Made by a program: the position numbers and the translations under genes. Shown in pieces: positions 1 through 7,469 of a DNA stretch of 34,105 bases. The stretch is from Flavobacteriales bacterium UBA2426 (GTDB lineage Bacteria > Bacteroidota > Bacteroidia > Flavobacteriales_F > PHOS-HE28). The first letter of the stretch is position 1. Each line of letters opens with the position of its first letter. The stretch covers positions 4,007-38,111 of the forward strand of contig DDRC01000227.1 in assembly GCA_002342985.1 (NCBI GenBank), in the 5' to 3' direction. Below the pieces are notes generated by a model. That model had not been told where the DNA came from and did no database searches. It saw nothing but the letters and a program-made list of their open reading frames with translations.

Positions 1-57
1 GCCGCCGCGGCGGGTGGCGATGCAACCGACGAACTCGCGGGGCTTGGTGCCCGGGGT

Positions 58-702
58 TCAGCGGGCGCTCTCCAGGGCGGTGATGTCCGTGCCGTGCAGC
101 AGCCGTGCGTTCCGGGTGATCCAGGCGGCATCGCGGTCCCACCAGCGGAGCGTCAGCAGGCGCTCGATGTCGGCTTCGCTGAAGCGCTTCCGCACCGCGC
201 GCGCCGGGTTGCCCGCCACGATGCTGTACGGCTCCACATCGCGGGTGACCACGGCGCAGCTGCCGATGATGGCCCCATCGCCGATGCGCACGCCCGGCAT
301 GATCGTGGCGCGATAGCCGATCCACACATCGTTGCCCACGATGGTGTCGCCCTTGTGCGGATACGACAGCCCTTCCATGGCACCCTCCCAGCCGTGGCCG
401 AAGACCTCGAAGGGATAGGCCGTCACCGCATCCACCAGGTGATTGCCGCCGTTCATGATGAAGGTGACATCGGAGGCGATCATGCAGAAGCGGCCGATGA
501 CGAGCCGGTCGCCGATGAAGTCGAAGTGGTAGCGCACGTTCCGCTCGAAGTTGCCCACGTCCTCGAAGTCGTCGTAGTACGTGTAGTCGCCCACCTCGAT
601 CGTGGAGCGGGTGATGCTGTTCTTGAGGAAGCACAGCCGCTCATGGCCGCTGAGCGGATGGCGGGTCAGGGGGCTGGGCCCTTGGGGCGATGCGGGTGTC
701 AT
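58..702 (-). CDS. CatB/Vat-type acyltransferase (hexapeptide repeat family)
   Basis: A 214-residue acetyl-CoA-dependent O-acetyltransferase-like protein of the xenobiotic acetyltransferase group (CatB chloramphenicol and Vat streptogramin acetyltransferases). Visible are an isoleucine-rich hexapeptide region building a left-handed beta helix (IVGNDVWIGYRATIMPGV, IGDGAIIGSCAVV), the MNGGNH stretch that in CatB carries the catalytic histidine, and the family ending SIVAGNPARAVRKRF. Length is normal for the family. The real substrate cannot be read from the sequence; many chromosomal homologues are not resistance genes. The start at 702 follows a TAGGTTCG -7-like element at 713-720 (minus strand), giving a 5' leader of only a few bases. 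The gene lies downstream of the broken T9SS gene on the same strand but appears to have its own promoter. Confidence 0.9.
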   Translation of the reverse strand: MTPASPQGPSPLTRHPLSGHERLCFLKNSITRSTIEVGDYTYYDDFEDVGNFERNVRYHFDFIGDRLVIGRFCMIASDVTFIMNGGNHLVDAVTAYPFEVFGHGWEGAMEGLSYPHKGDTIVGNDVWIGYRATIMPGVRIGDGAIIGSCAVVTRDVEPYSIVAGNPARAVRKRFSEADIERLLTLRWWDRDAAWITRNARLLHGTDITALESAR

Positions 703-712
703 GGCGGGAATG

Positions 713-720
713 CGAACCTA
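713..720 (-). promoter_or_regulatory. -7-like promoter element of the CatB-like gene
   Basis: The minus strand reads TAGGTTCG, one base from the Bacteroidota -7 consensus TAnnTTTG, ending 10 nt before the start codon. The same TAnnTTCG form occurs just upstream of several other genes here. Confidence 0.45.
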
Positions 721-733
721 TCCGTTCCGGAGG

Positions 734-755
734 CGGGAAGAGGGCACCCCTCCCG
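734..755 (-). terminator. Stem-loop downstream of the broken T9SS gene
   Basis: CGGGA (734-738) pairs with TCCCG (751-755), with an inner GGG/CCC pairing. It lies about 30 bp past the stop at 784 and before the CatB-like promoter. No clear T-run follows, so terminator is a tentative label. Confidence 0.35.
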
Positions 756-783
756 GAGCGCCCCCTTCACCCTCACCTCCGAT

Positions 784-1869
784 TCATTGCTTCACCAGGC
801 GCTGCTGCGCCACCCGCCGGCCATCGCGCAGCTCCAGCACATAGGTGCCGGGCGCAACGTGCTGCAGGGGGATGGTGCCGCGCGCGCCCATCACGCGCCC
901 TTCCTGCACCACGCGCCCTTCGGCGGACATCAACCGGTAGCGCTTCTCGCCCTCGCCGGGCATCGCTACCTCCACGCGGTCAGTGGCAGGGTTCGGGTGC
1001 ATGGTGAAGGTGGCCGCAGCGGCCGGCTGGTGCACGCCGGTGCCGAGCAGCTCCTCCTCGACCCACACTGCGCGGTCCATGGTGCCGTTATTGTCCTCGT
1101 CGAAGAGCCGCACTACGGGGATGTCGTGCGGCGGCGTCCACCACAACCAGCTGGGCTTCGTGCTCGTGGTCACATCCACCCCCAGCATCCAGAGGCCCTG
1201 GTCGGCGCGGTAGAAGTCCATGGAGTCCGTCACGTTCTCCACGAGGACCTGCTTCACCGCATCGAAAGCGCCGAGCGGCGTGGTCACCGTACCCCAGCCG
1301 CCCACCTAGCTCTGGTAGGCGATGCGCGTGCGCACGCGCATCGAGTCCACGGTGAAGCCGAGCCCCAGGTCGAGCCCGATGTAGTGCGTCACCTGCGAAC
1401 GGGATACCCCCGAGTGGACCTGGTTGTACTGCGCCGGCAGGTTCAGCAGCACCATGGGCGGGTCGAGGGCCACGGGCACCTGCACGCCATTCTCCTGGAA
1501 TATGCGCCCATGGCCCAGCAGCTGCGTTGGACTCACCGAGATGTACTCCGCCGATGCATCGGTGTCCTCCACCGCCGCCCGGTCGCCCGGGAGCTGGATG
1601 CCGAACGGGCTTTCCCCGGCCTCCATCACTTCCATGCTGCTGGAGTTGTCGGCCTGCAGGCCCGTGAAGGACCAGGACAGCGCTGTGCCATTGCTGCCAG
1701 GTGTGACGGCCGGTGCCTCGTCGGTGGCCAGCTGGTAGCGCGACCCGATGGCGAAGAGCCCGTTGGCGGTGATGACGGCCTGGGCCGATGCCGTGGTGGC
1801 CGAGGCGAGCGCGAGCAAGCCTGCGGCGCCAATGGTATTGCGTGCATTCATGGCGAGTGTCGTTTTCAT
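784..1869 (-). pseudogene. T9SS-sorted secreted protein interrupted by an in-frame TAG
   Basis: One 361-codon reading frame is broken by an amber codon at 1306-1308 (minus strand). The first part (1869-1309, 187 residues) starts with a signal peptide, MKTTLAMNARNTIGAAGLLA, and runs to TRIAYQS. The frame resumes without a shift as VGGWGTVTTPLGAFDAVKQV, a stretch typical of Flavobacteriales secreted proteins, and ends with a T9SS type A sorting domain (MHPNPATDRVEV ... GTYVLELRDGRRVAQQRLVKQ). Translation stopping at the TAG would lose the sorting domain, so the product could not be exported by T9SS. One base change (for example from CAG or GAG) explains the break; a sequencing error is also possible. 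The start at 1869 is chosen over 1938 because it carries the signal peptide and fits the promoter layout shared with two neighbours. Function unknown. Confidence 0.75.
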
Positions 1870-1873
1870 ACCG

Positions 1874-1939
1874 CGAAAGAGGCGCGCGCCGGGCCGTCGA
1901 GCGGCATCGGATGGCATGAGCCGGAAAACCTGGCGCATG
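1874..1939 (-). promoter_or_regulatory. Paired CATGC direct repeats and -7 element (putative LytTR site 1)
   Basis: On the minus strand CATGC occurs at 1939-1935 and 1918-1914, 21 bp apart, each preceded by CCGGTT or CCGGCT. After 32 bp comes the octamer CTCTTTCG (1881-1874), then 4 nt, then the ATG at 1869. Sites 2 and 3 (4436-4501 and 7302-7367) share all these distances exactly. The repeat length and 21-bp period match LytTR-type regulators. No TTTG-like -33 element is evident. Confidence 0.65.
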
Positions 1940-1962
1940 AACCGGATGCAGCCGTCGGATGG

Positions 1963-4431
1963 TCACTGCACGATGAGCCGCCGCTCCGCGGTGCCGCTGG
2001 CATGCACCACGCGCACCACGTAGGCCCCCGGTGCGCAGCCGGAAACATCCAGCACGCGCCGGTGCTCCAGCGAGCGCTCGCTGCGGATCACGCGTCCCTG
2101 CGCATCGATCAGCTCGATGACCACCTGGCCCTGGACCGCCACGCGCACCTGCACGAGGTCGTGCGCGGGATTCGGGAAGAGGCTCAGGATATCGTCAGCC
2201 GATGACAGGCCATCATCGATGCCGGTGGCGAGGTCGCGGACCCACAGCCCATCAGTTCGGGCCGAATGGAGCCTTCCGTTATGCACTGCGATCGCGTAGC
2301 AGGTGCCCAGCGCTTCCACCAACTGCCACGTGGCTCCCTCGTCGTCCGACCGGTACAGGCGCGAGATGACCGTGGTCCGCAGCGCGTAGAGCCCTTCTCC
2401 CGTGGGCAGGAAGCGAACGGTGCCGCCGCCGGGCAGGCCGGTGCTCGACCAGGTCCACGTGTCGCCACCATCCGCACTGCGATAGATCCCGTAGGTGCCA
2501 CCGGCAAGAAGCTCACCGCCTATGCTCTGTATATCAGTGATGGAATGCGGGTCCCAATCCACCGGCGCCACCAGCTTCGGCTCGAACTGGGTCGCGCCGG
2601 GCGTGGTCCGCCACAGGTATCCGTTGCCACCTGCGCCGGCCCAGAGCGTGTCGCCGATCACGCGGAGCACGGCTACGTTGCCCGCGTTCATCCCATCCAG
2701 ACCGCCGAAGGGCGCCCAGGTGGCTCCAGACCGCCTGAAGACACCCGCGCCCACGGTGGCGCACCACAGATCGTTGTCGAAGTTGGCCACGTCCGCGATG
2801 GATAGGCTGCCCAGACCCGTAAGGCCTTGGGAGAAGTGCTGCCACGTGATGCCGTCGGTGGGGCTCACGAAGAGGCCGTTGCCCCCCGTGCCGGCGAAGA
2901 GCATGGTGCCATCGTGGTAGAGCGCATCCACGAAGAAGCCCGGCTGGGGAAGGGTGGCGCCCCGCTGCCAATCCAAGCCATCGGCGCTGCGCCACACGGT
3001 GGAGTCGGTTCCGGCATACAGCGCACCTTGATGCGCCAGCAAGGACGGCGTATTGGCCGCCGGAAGGTCTTCGATACGTTCCCATTGAGCGGAGCCGGGC
3101 AGGGTCATGCCTGCGAGGGCAGTGACGAAGGCGATCCGCGAGACGGATCTCTGAACCTCCACGGTGCCGCGTTCGGGCCGGGTCTTCATGCCCCAGAGCA
3201 GGAAGGCGGGTTCGCTGCCGCCAGGCGTAGTGCCGCATTGCTGCGTCTCGAACCGGTCGCGCACCACATGCTGGAAGCGCTCGCTGATGAGGATGCAGCC
3301 TGCGGGTGCCGCATCGCGCAGCTTGACGGCGCCTTCCACGCCGGGGCCGATCACATCGAACACGGGCATCACCTTACCCAGGGCGGTCCGAGCGGATAGG
3401 TCTTGGGCGATGCCGATGCGCAGCGACAGGGTAGCGCCTTCCGGGAGAGCGGTCTCCTCCGCAACATGCAGCATGGCCAAGGCCAGTTCGGCGAGGTGGT
3501 CCGCGCCGCCGGTGCCGATGCGCGCCGCGGTGCCGATGGCCATGAACTCGCCTCCGGAGAGGCGCGCACGCTCCAGTCCGCGGCGTTGGGCCAGCGTGTC
3601 GAAACGGACAATCAGGTCATGCAGCAGGGCGATGCGCTCATGCAGGGGCCAGGGATGCGACTGCTCGATGTCGACACAGGCGCTCAGCACGTTCATGGTC
3701 TCCGGCCGCTCGGCCACGAGTCCCGGATGCTCACGCCAGCGCCGGCCGAGATCCTCGGGCAGGGCGCTCATGCGGTGATCGGGGCGCATGCGCTTGGCGC
3801 GCTGCACGGAGCGGCTGCGGAACAAGGTCCACAGGTTGGCCTCCAGCACCACCGCAGCCAGGGCCGCTCCCAGCGTGGCCATGCCGATGAGGAAGGTGCA
3901 TGCGATGGCGGATTCGAGCTCCTGCCGGGCGCTGGACCAGAGCCGGACGAGGTAGATGCCGTTGTACACGACCATCACCGGCAATGCGTAGTGCACGCGC
4001 AGCCGCAAGGCGAGCACGGCATGGAAGGTGATCATCACCAGGCCCACCAGCATGGTGAGCGCGGGCTCCGGTAACAGCGGCGCCACCGCGAACACCATGA
4101 GACCCGACGAGAGGTTGCACAGTGCGGCGAGCCATTGGTAGTGCCCGCGGAACTTGCGATTGCCCAAGGCCGCGCCCACGGCGAGGTAGAAGGGCAGCAC
4201 GATGCCCAGGCTCTGTGACAGTTCATCGGCGTTCCACGGACGCAGGGCGAGGCCGAGGATACCCGCCAAGGCCCAGAGGAGCGCTCCGGAGTACATGCCC
4301 CAGCGCATGGCCATATGGTTCACGCGGTCGTGGAAGCGGTCGAACGCACGGCGCATGCGCGAATCGGCCGAGAGGGGGAGCGCGCTGAGCCAGCGCGTTG
4401 CACGGGACGGGAGGAGATCGAGCGTTCTCAT
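1963..4431 (-). CDS. Membrane protein with degenerate class III cyclase domain, read into a T9SS BNR-repeat protein
   Basis: An 822-residue frame with two normally separate halves. Residues about 40-200 hold six hydrophobic segments. Residues about 245-395 resemble a class III adenylyl/guanylyl cyclase domain (SACVDIEQS, SGGEFMAIG, LSLRIGIAQ, VIGPGVEGAVKL), but key residues are changed: the first metal Asp remains (VDIEQ), the second is Gly, and the Asn/Arg of the usual VNLAAR segment are Glu and Lys, so it is probably inactive. After FLLWG, an internal Met at residue 415 (codon at 3189) begins a signal-peptide-like segment (VSRIAFVTALAGMTLPGSA), then BNR/Asp-box repeats (RSADGGDTWTW, RSDDEGATWQL) and a T9SS sorting domain (LFPNPAHDLVQV). 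It may be a true fusion, or two genes joined by loss of a stop: an alternative frame has TGA overlapping this ATG. The start at 4431 fits the shared LytTR-type promoter. Confidence 0.75.
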   Translation of the reverse strand: MRTLDLLPSRATRWLSALPLSADSRMRRAFDRFHDRVNHMAMRWGMYSGALLWALAGILGLALRPWNADELSQSLGIVLPFYLAVGAALGNRKFRGHYQWLAALCNLSSGLMVFAVAPLLPEPALTMLVGLVMITFHAVLALRLRVHYALPVMVVYNGIYLVRLWSSARQELESAIACTFLIGMATLGAALAAVVLEANLWTLFRSRSVQRAKRMRPDHRMSALPEDLGRRWREHPGLVAERPETMNVLSACVDIEQSHPWPLHERIALLHDLIVRFDTLAQRRGLERARLSGGEFMAIGTAARIGTGGADHLAELALAMLHVAEETALPEGATLSLRIGIAQDLSARTALGKVMPVFDVIGPGVEGAVKLRDAAPAGCILISERFQHVVRDRFETQQCGTTPGGSEPAFLLWGMKTRPERGTVEVQRSVSRIAFVTALAGMTLPGSAQWERIEDLPAANTPSLLAHQGALYAGTDSTVWRSADGLDWQRGATLPQPGFFVDALYHDGTMLFAGTGGNGLFVSPTDGITWQHFSQGLTGLGSLSIADVANFDNDLWCATVGAGVFRRSGATWAPFGGLDGMNAGNVAVLRVIGDTLWAGAGGNGYLWRTTPGATQFEPKLVAPVDWDPHSITDIQSIGGELLAGGTYGIYRSADGGDTWTWSSTGLPGGGTVRFLPTGEGLYALRTTVISRLYRSDDEGATWQLVEALGTCYAIAVHNGRLHSARTDGLWVRDLATGIDDGLSSADDILSLFPNPAHDLVQVRVAVQGQVVIELIDAQGRVIRSERSLEHRRVLDVSGCAPGAYVVRVVHASGTAERRLIVQ

Positions 4432-4435
4432 GCGG

Positions 4436-4501
4436 CGAAGGGAGCCCACCACGGCGCCTTCGGCATCATGCGATGGCATGAGTGGGCACGATTGCGGCAT
4501 G
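4436..4501 (-). promoter_or_regulatory. Paired CATGC direct repeats and -7 element (putative LytTR site 2)
   Basis: CATGC occurs on the minus strand at 4501-4497 (within CCGGTTCATGC) and 4480-4476 (within CCCACTCATGC), 21 bp apart. A 32-bp gap leads to CTCCTTCG (4443-4436), then 4 nt and the ATG at 4431. Spacing is identical to sites 1 and 3, and the sequence between the elements is not conserved. Confidence 0.65.
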
Positions 4502-4805
4502 AACCGGACCGGGGCTCGATCCTCCTGTTTCCTCATGAGCGACGGTGAGCCGTCGCAGCTCCATGTCCGTCACTTGCCGGGCACCTGGCGATGAGCAGTT
4601 CAGTGCGTCGTGCACCGCACGATCCACCGAACTGACGTGGCTCTCTTGACTCCTGTGGGCAGCACCATCGATGCCGACCCGGAGCGCGCAAAGGTGTGGG
4701 CGGATGAATGGACCGTGGGTCCCTTCGACCTGTCGGGCGCGACCAAGCATCTCGACGTGGCCGCCTACCGGCATCCGCAAGTGCGGACCATCGCCACGAT
4801 CCCCC
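4502..4805. other. Gene-poor stretch between cyclase/BNR gene and LytTR regulator
   Basis: Apart from the hairpin at 4596-4634, no supported gene is visible. A 72-codon plus-strand frame (4610-4828) and a 104-codon minus-strand frame (4466-4780) are open, but neither resembles a known family and both overlap better-supported features (the regulator's 3' end, and promoter site 2). Confidence 0.5.
4596..4634. terminator. Long imperfect hairpin between two minus-strand genes
   Basis: Outer arms CAGTTC (4596-4601) and GAACTG (4629-4634) enclose inner arms TCGTGC (4608-4613) and GCACGA (4617-4622). The six-base stretches between them also mostly pair, giving about 18 stacked positions with two mismatches and a 3-nt loop. 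It lies about 170 bp past the LytTR regulator stop and has no T-run, so it may be a terminator, an mRNA-stabilising structure or a protein-binding palindrome. Confidence 0.4.
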
Positions 4806-5555
4806 TCACCGGTCCAGCCAGGCCTTGAACTCGGCCGAGCGCTCCACGCTCACGATGCTCTCGATGTCGGTGGCTGGGTGCAGCACCACCTTCACGCGGC
4901 TCTTGCTGTAGGGCACCATGCTCTTGATGGCGCCGAAGCTCACGATGAGCTGGCGGTTGATGCGGAAGAAATGGCGCGGGTCGAGCTCCGACTGGATCTT
5001 GTCCATGGTGCCGTCCACGATGTAGCGGTGGTTGTCGGTGCTCACCAGCTTCACGTAGCGGCCCTCGCTCTGGAAGTAGGCCACCTGCTCCACGGGCACC
5101 GAGCGGATCTGCCCGCCGCTGGCCACCATGAAGCGCTCGCGGTAGGCCGGTTGCCGGAGCGCGCTCAGCTCACGGAGCACGCCTGGGTCGATGCCGAAGC
5201 GGCGCTTCAGCCGGTCCACCTTCCCCAGGGCCTGCTGTATCGCCTCCAGCGAGATGGGCTTCAGCAGGTATTCGATGCCATTGGCCTGGAAGGCCTGGAT
5301 GGCATACTTGTCGTAGGCCGTGGTGAAGATCACAGGCGCTTCCACCGCCGTGCGCTGGAAGATGGTGAAGCACAGGTCATCGCCCAGGTGGATGTCCATG
5401 AAGATGAGGTCGGGCCGCAGGGCCGCGATGCCCTGGATGGCGTCCTCCACGTTGTCGGCCATGCCCACAACGCGAAGGGCGGGGTCGGCCTGTTCCAGCA
5501 GGCGCACCAGCCCTTGTGCGGCGGGCGCCTCGTCCTCGACGATGTAGGCGGTCAT
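4806..5555 (-). CDS. LytTR-family response regulator
   Basis: A 249-residue cytoplasmic DNA-binding response regulator. The receiver domain (residues 1-120) has the acidic pair in VEDE, the phospho-acceptor Asp54 in IFMDIHLG, Thr79 in FTTA and Lys99 in YLLKP. A linker leads to a LytTR DNA-binding domain (about 142-249), recognisable from IRSVPVEQVAYFQSEGRYVKL and FFRINRQLIVSF. It is the partner of the upstream sensor kinase: the kinase stop and this start overlap as ATGA (5552-5555), implying translational coupling. LytTR proteins bind short direct repeats about 21-22 bp apart; such repeats lie before the kinase gene and before two neighbouring genes, so this is the obvious candidate to bind them. 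No separate promoter is seen. Confidence 0.95.
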   Translation of the reverse strand: MTAYIVEDEAPAAQGLVRLLEQADPALRVVGMADNVEDAIQGIAALRPDLIFMDIHLGDDLCFTIFQRTAVEAPVIFTTAYDKYAIQAFQANGIEYLLKPISLEAIQQALGKVDRLKRRFGIDPGVLRELSALRQPAYRERFMVASGGQIRSVPVEQVAYFQSEGRYVKLVSTDNHRYIVDGTMDKIQSELDPRHFFRINRQLIVSFGAIKSMVPYSKSRVKVVLHPATDIESIVSVERSAEFKAWLDR

Positions 5556-7297
5556 GGTTCCTGGGAAAGGATGGGTACGGATGCGGTGTAGTGTGTGTCG
5601 GTGAGGGTGAAAGCGGGCTCCTCGGCGCCGAGCATGGCGTAGCGCCGACGGATGTTCTCCAGGCCCGTGCCCGTGCCGGCCTCGCTTGTGCCGCGGGGAC
5701 GCAGGTCGTTGCGTACCACCAGGCGATCGCCGTCAACGCCCACGGTGATGCGCAGGGGCTTGGCGGCGCTGATCGCATTGTGCTTGATGGCGTTCTCCAG
5801 CAGCATCTGCAGGGTGAAGGGGGGGAGGTAGCCCTTGAGCGCATGCGCCGGCAGGTCGAGCGCCACCTGCAGGCTGTCGCCGAAGCGCATGCGCTGCAGG
5901 AAGAGGTAGTGGCGCACCAGGTCGAGCTCCTCCTCCACGGGCACGATGGTGCGCTCGCGCGAGGTGAGCACCTTTCGGTAGAGCGCGCTGAAGCTGGCGA
6001 TGAACTCGCGCGCCTTCGCGGGCTCGGTCTCCACCAGGGTGTACAGCGTGTTCATGGCGTTGAAGAGGAAGTGCGGGTCGATCTGGCTCTTGAGCGTCTC
6101 GAAACGGGCCATGAGGCTCTCCTGGAGGAGGAGCTCGTTCTCCTCCTGCAGCCGCTCCTTGTCGCGCTCCAGGCGCTGCGCGGCCTCGCGCTTCATGCGG
6201 TACTGGCGGCGGAAGGAGACGATGAGCACGACGGCCAGCGCGCTGATGATGGCCAGCGCGCCCCACGCGATGCGCGACCGCTGCGCGCGCAGGGCGTTCA
6301 CCTCGGCCTCTGTGCGGGTGAGGGCGAGCTCCTTCTCCATGCGGCCGAGCGCGAAGCGGGCCTGGGCCTCGGCCACGGCGCGCTCGCGGAACACGCCGCT
6401 GAGCGAGTCCTTCACCGCCAGCAGCGCGTTGGCCGTGTTCAGGGCCCGGGCACTGTCCTTCATGGCCAGGTGGTATTCCACGCGGCTCCCCAGCACCGTG
6501 GCCAACAGGTCGCCGGCGCCGTGGGTGCGTGCGATGCGCTCCGCCTCATCGAGCCGTGCAGGCACTTCCTCCAGCCGGCCCTGCTCGAAGTAGAGGTATG
6601 CCAGCGATTCGTTGACGCGGGCCTCCAGATGGGGATACCCGCCGCCCGGCACCACCGCCAGGGCCCGTCGGAAGGCGGCCTCGCTCTCGCCCGGCCGACC
6701 CAGCGCCCCGAAGGTGACGCCCATGTTGAAGTGCAGATCGGCCATCACGAAGCTGTCCTGCGCCGCAGCGGCCAGCGGCAGCCCCACCCGGCACCAATAC
6801 AGTGCGCTGTCGCCCTGCCCGCGGTAGTCGCTGAGCGCGGCCATCACCAGCGGCAGGCGATAGCTGCGGCCCACGGGCTGCTCCTCGTTCAGCCGCAGCG
6901 CTTCGCGGAGGATCGGCTCCGCTTGGGCCAGGTCGTCGAGGTCCATGTGGATGGCGGCCATGCTCAGGAGCGCATCCACCCGGCCGGCGTGGTCGCTCAG
7001 GGAGTCGGCCAGCTCGTAGGCGCGCACTTGCGCGGCCATGGCCTCATCGAACCGCCCGAGCAGCCGCAGGGCATGGCCCCGGTAGTGCACCATCTCCTTC
7101 CGCCACCAAGGGTCGTGTGCATGGGTGGGCGCCGCCAGCAGCGAGTCGGCCACGGCGAGCGCCGCCTCGGGCGGCTGCGTGCGCAGCATGCGCGAGAGCT
7201 GGCGGGTGCGCTCCTTCAGCGCCGCCGAGCGGCCCCGGCCACTGGCGAGCAACGGCGCCAGTGCGAGCAGCAGGAGCAGAAGGGGCCTTGCGGTCAT
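5552..7297 (-). CDS. TPR-containing sensor histidine kinase (LytS/His_kinase family)
   Basis: A 581-residue membrane sensor kinase. A signal peptide (MTARPLLLLLLALAPLLASG) precedes a periplasmic region of TPR-like helices (about 25-310, e.g. EAAFRRALAVVPGGG, SLAYLYFEQGRLEE). One transmembrane helix (about 340-360, IAWGALAIISALAVVLIVSF) is followed by a coiled coil rich in Glu, Arg and Leu, then the His_kinase domain with His409 in SQIDPHFLFNAMNTLY. The ATPase part has the N-box LLENAIKHN and the G-box TGTGLENIRRR. It should phosphorylate the LytTR regulator that overlaps its stop codon. The start at 7297 is preferred over the upstream ATG at 7477 because the signal peptide begins there and the leaderless promoter layout fits it. 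The sensed signal is unknown. Confidence 0.93.
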   Translation of the reverse strand: MTARPLLLLLLALAPLLASGRGRSAALKERTRQLSRMLRTQPPEAALAVADSLLAAPTHAHDPWWRKEMVHYRGHALRLLGRFDEAMAAQVRAYELADSLSDHAGRVDALLSMAAIHMDLDDLAQAEPILREALRLNEEQPVGRSYRLPLVMAALSDYRGQGDSALYWCRVGLPLAAAAQDSFVMADLHFNMGVTFGALGRPGESEAAFRRALAVVPGGGYPHLEARVNESLAYLYFEQGRLEEVPARLDEAERIARTHGAGDLLATVLGSRVEYHLAMKDSARALNTANALLAVKDSLSGVFRERAVAEAQARFALGRMEKELALTRTEAEVNALRAQRSRIAWGALAIISALAVVLIVSFRRQYRMKREAAQRLERDKERLQEENELLLQESLMARFETLKSQIDPHFLFNAMNTLYTLVETEPAKAREFIASFSALYRKVLTSRERTIVPVEEELDLVRHYLFLQRMRFGDSLQVALDLPAHALKGYLPPFTLQMLLENAIKHNAISAAKPLRITVGVDGDRLVVRNDLRPRGTSEAGTGTGLENIRRRYAMLGAEEPAFTLTDTHYTASVPILSQEP

Positions 7298-7301
7298 CGT
7301 C

Positions 7302-7367
7302 CAAAGCTGATCATTGCCGGGGCTCAGCGCGCATCGCTGATGCATGAGCGGGAAGATCCGCGGCATG
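7302..7367 (-). promoter_or_regulatory. Paired CATGC direct repeats and -7 element of the LytTR operon (site 3)
   Basis: On the minus strand CATGC occurs at 7367-7363 (GCCGGCCCATGC) and 7346-7342 (TCCCGCTCATGC), 21 bp apart. Then come 32 bp, CAGCTTTG (7309-7302; 7 of 8 positions of TAnnTTTG counting n as free), 4 nt and the ATG at 7297. The site precedes the operon that encodes the LytTR regulator, which suggests autoregulation. Confidence 0.68.
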
Positions 7368-7445
7368 GGCCGGCAAGGGACGGTCATGGAGGAGCAGGAC
7401 CGCCGTTCACCCGGGAAACCCCGGGGCCCGACCCCTTGCCGGTGG

Positions 7446-7453
7446 TTTCTTTG
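7446..7453 (+). promoter_or_regulatory. -7-like element of the GIY-YIG gene
   Basis: TTTCTTTG matches TAnnTTTG except for the second base and lies 16 nt before the ATG at 7470. It shares the intergenic region with the divergent LytTR operon promoter. Confidence 0.3.
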
Positions 7454-7469
7454 CCGGCGCTGCCGGACC

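Noticed and set aside
1..57. Protein-like reading (TKPREFVGCIATRRGG) past the CatB-like stop on the minus strand
   Set aside because: Too short, without a start codon, and in frame with the preceding gene; cannot be assigned from 57 bases.
94..2205. 703-codon open frame on the plus strand
   Set aside because: A shadow of minus-strand genes in GC-rich DNA: its composition is rich in His, Ala, Val and Arg and no family motif is present, while the minus strand shows clear domains.
4610..4828. 72-codon plus-strand frame (DPERAKVWADEWTVGPFDL in part)
   Set aside because: Looks mildly protein-like but matches nothing I know, begins inside a long hairpin and overlaps the regulator's 3' end.
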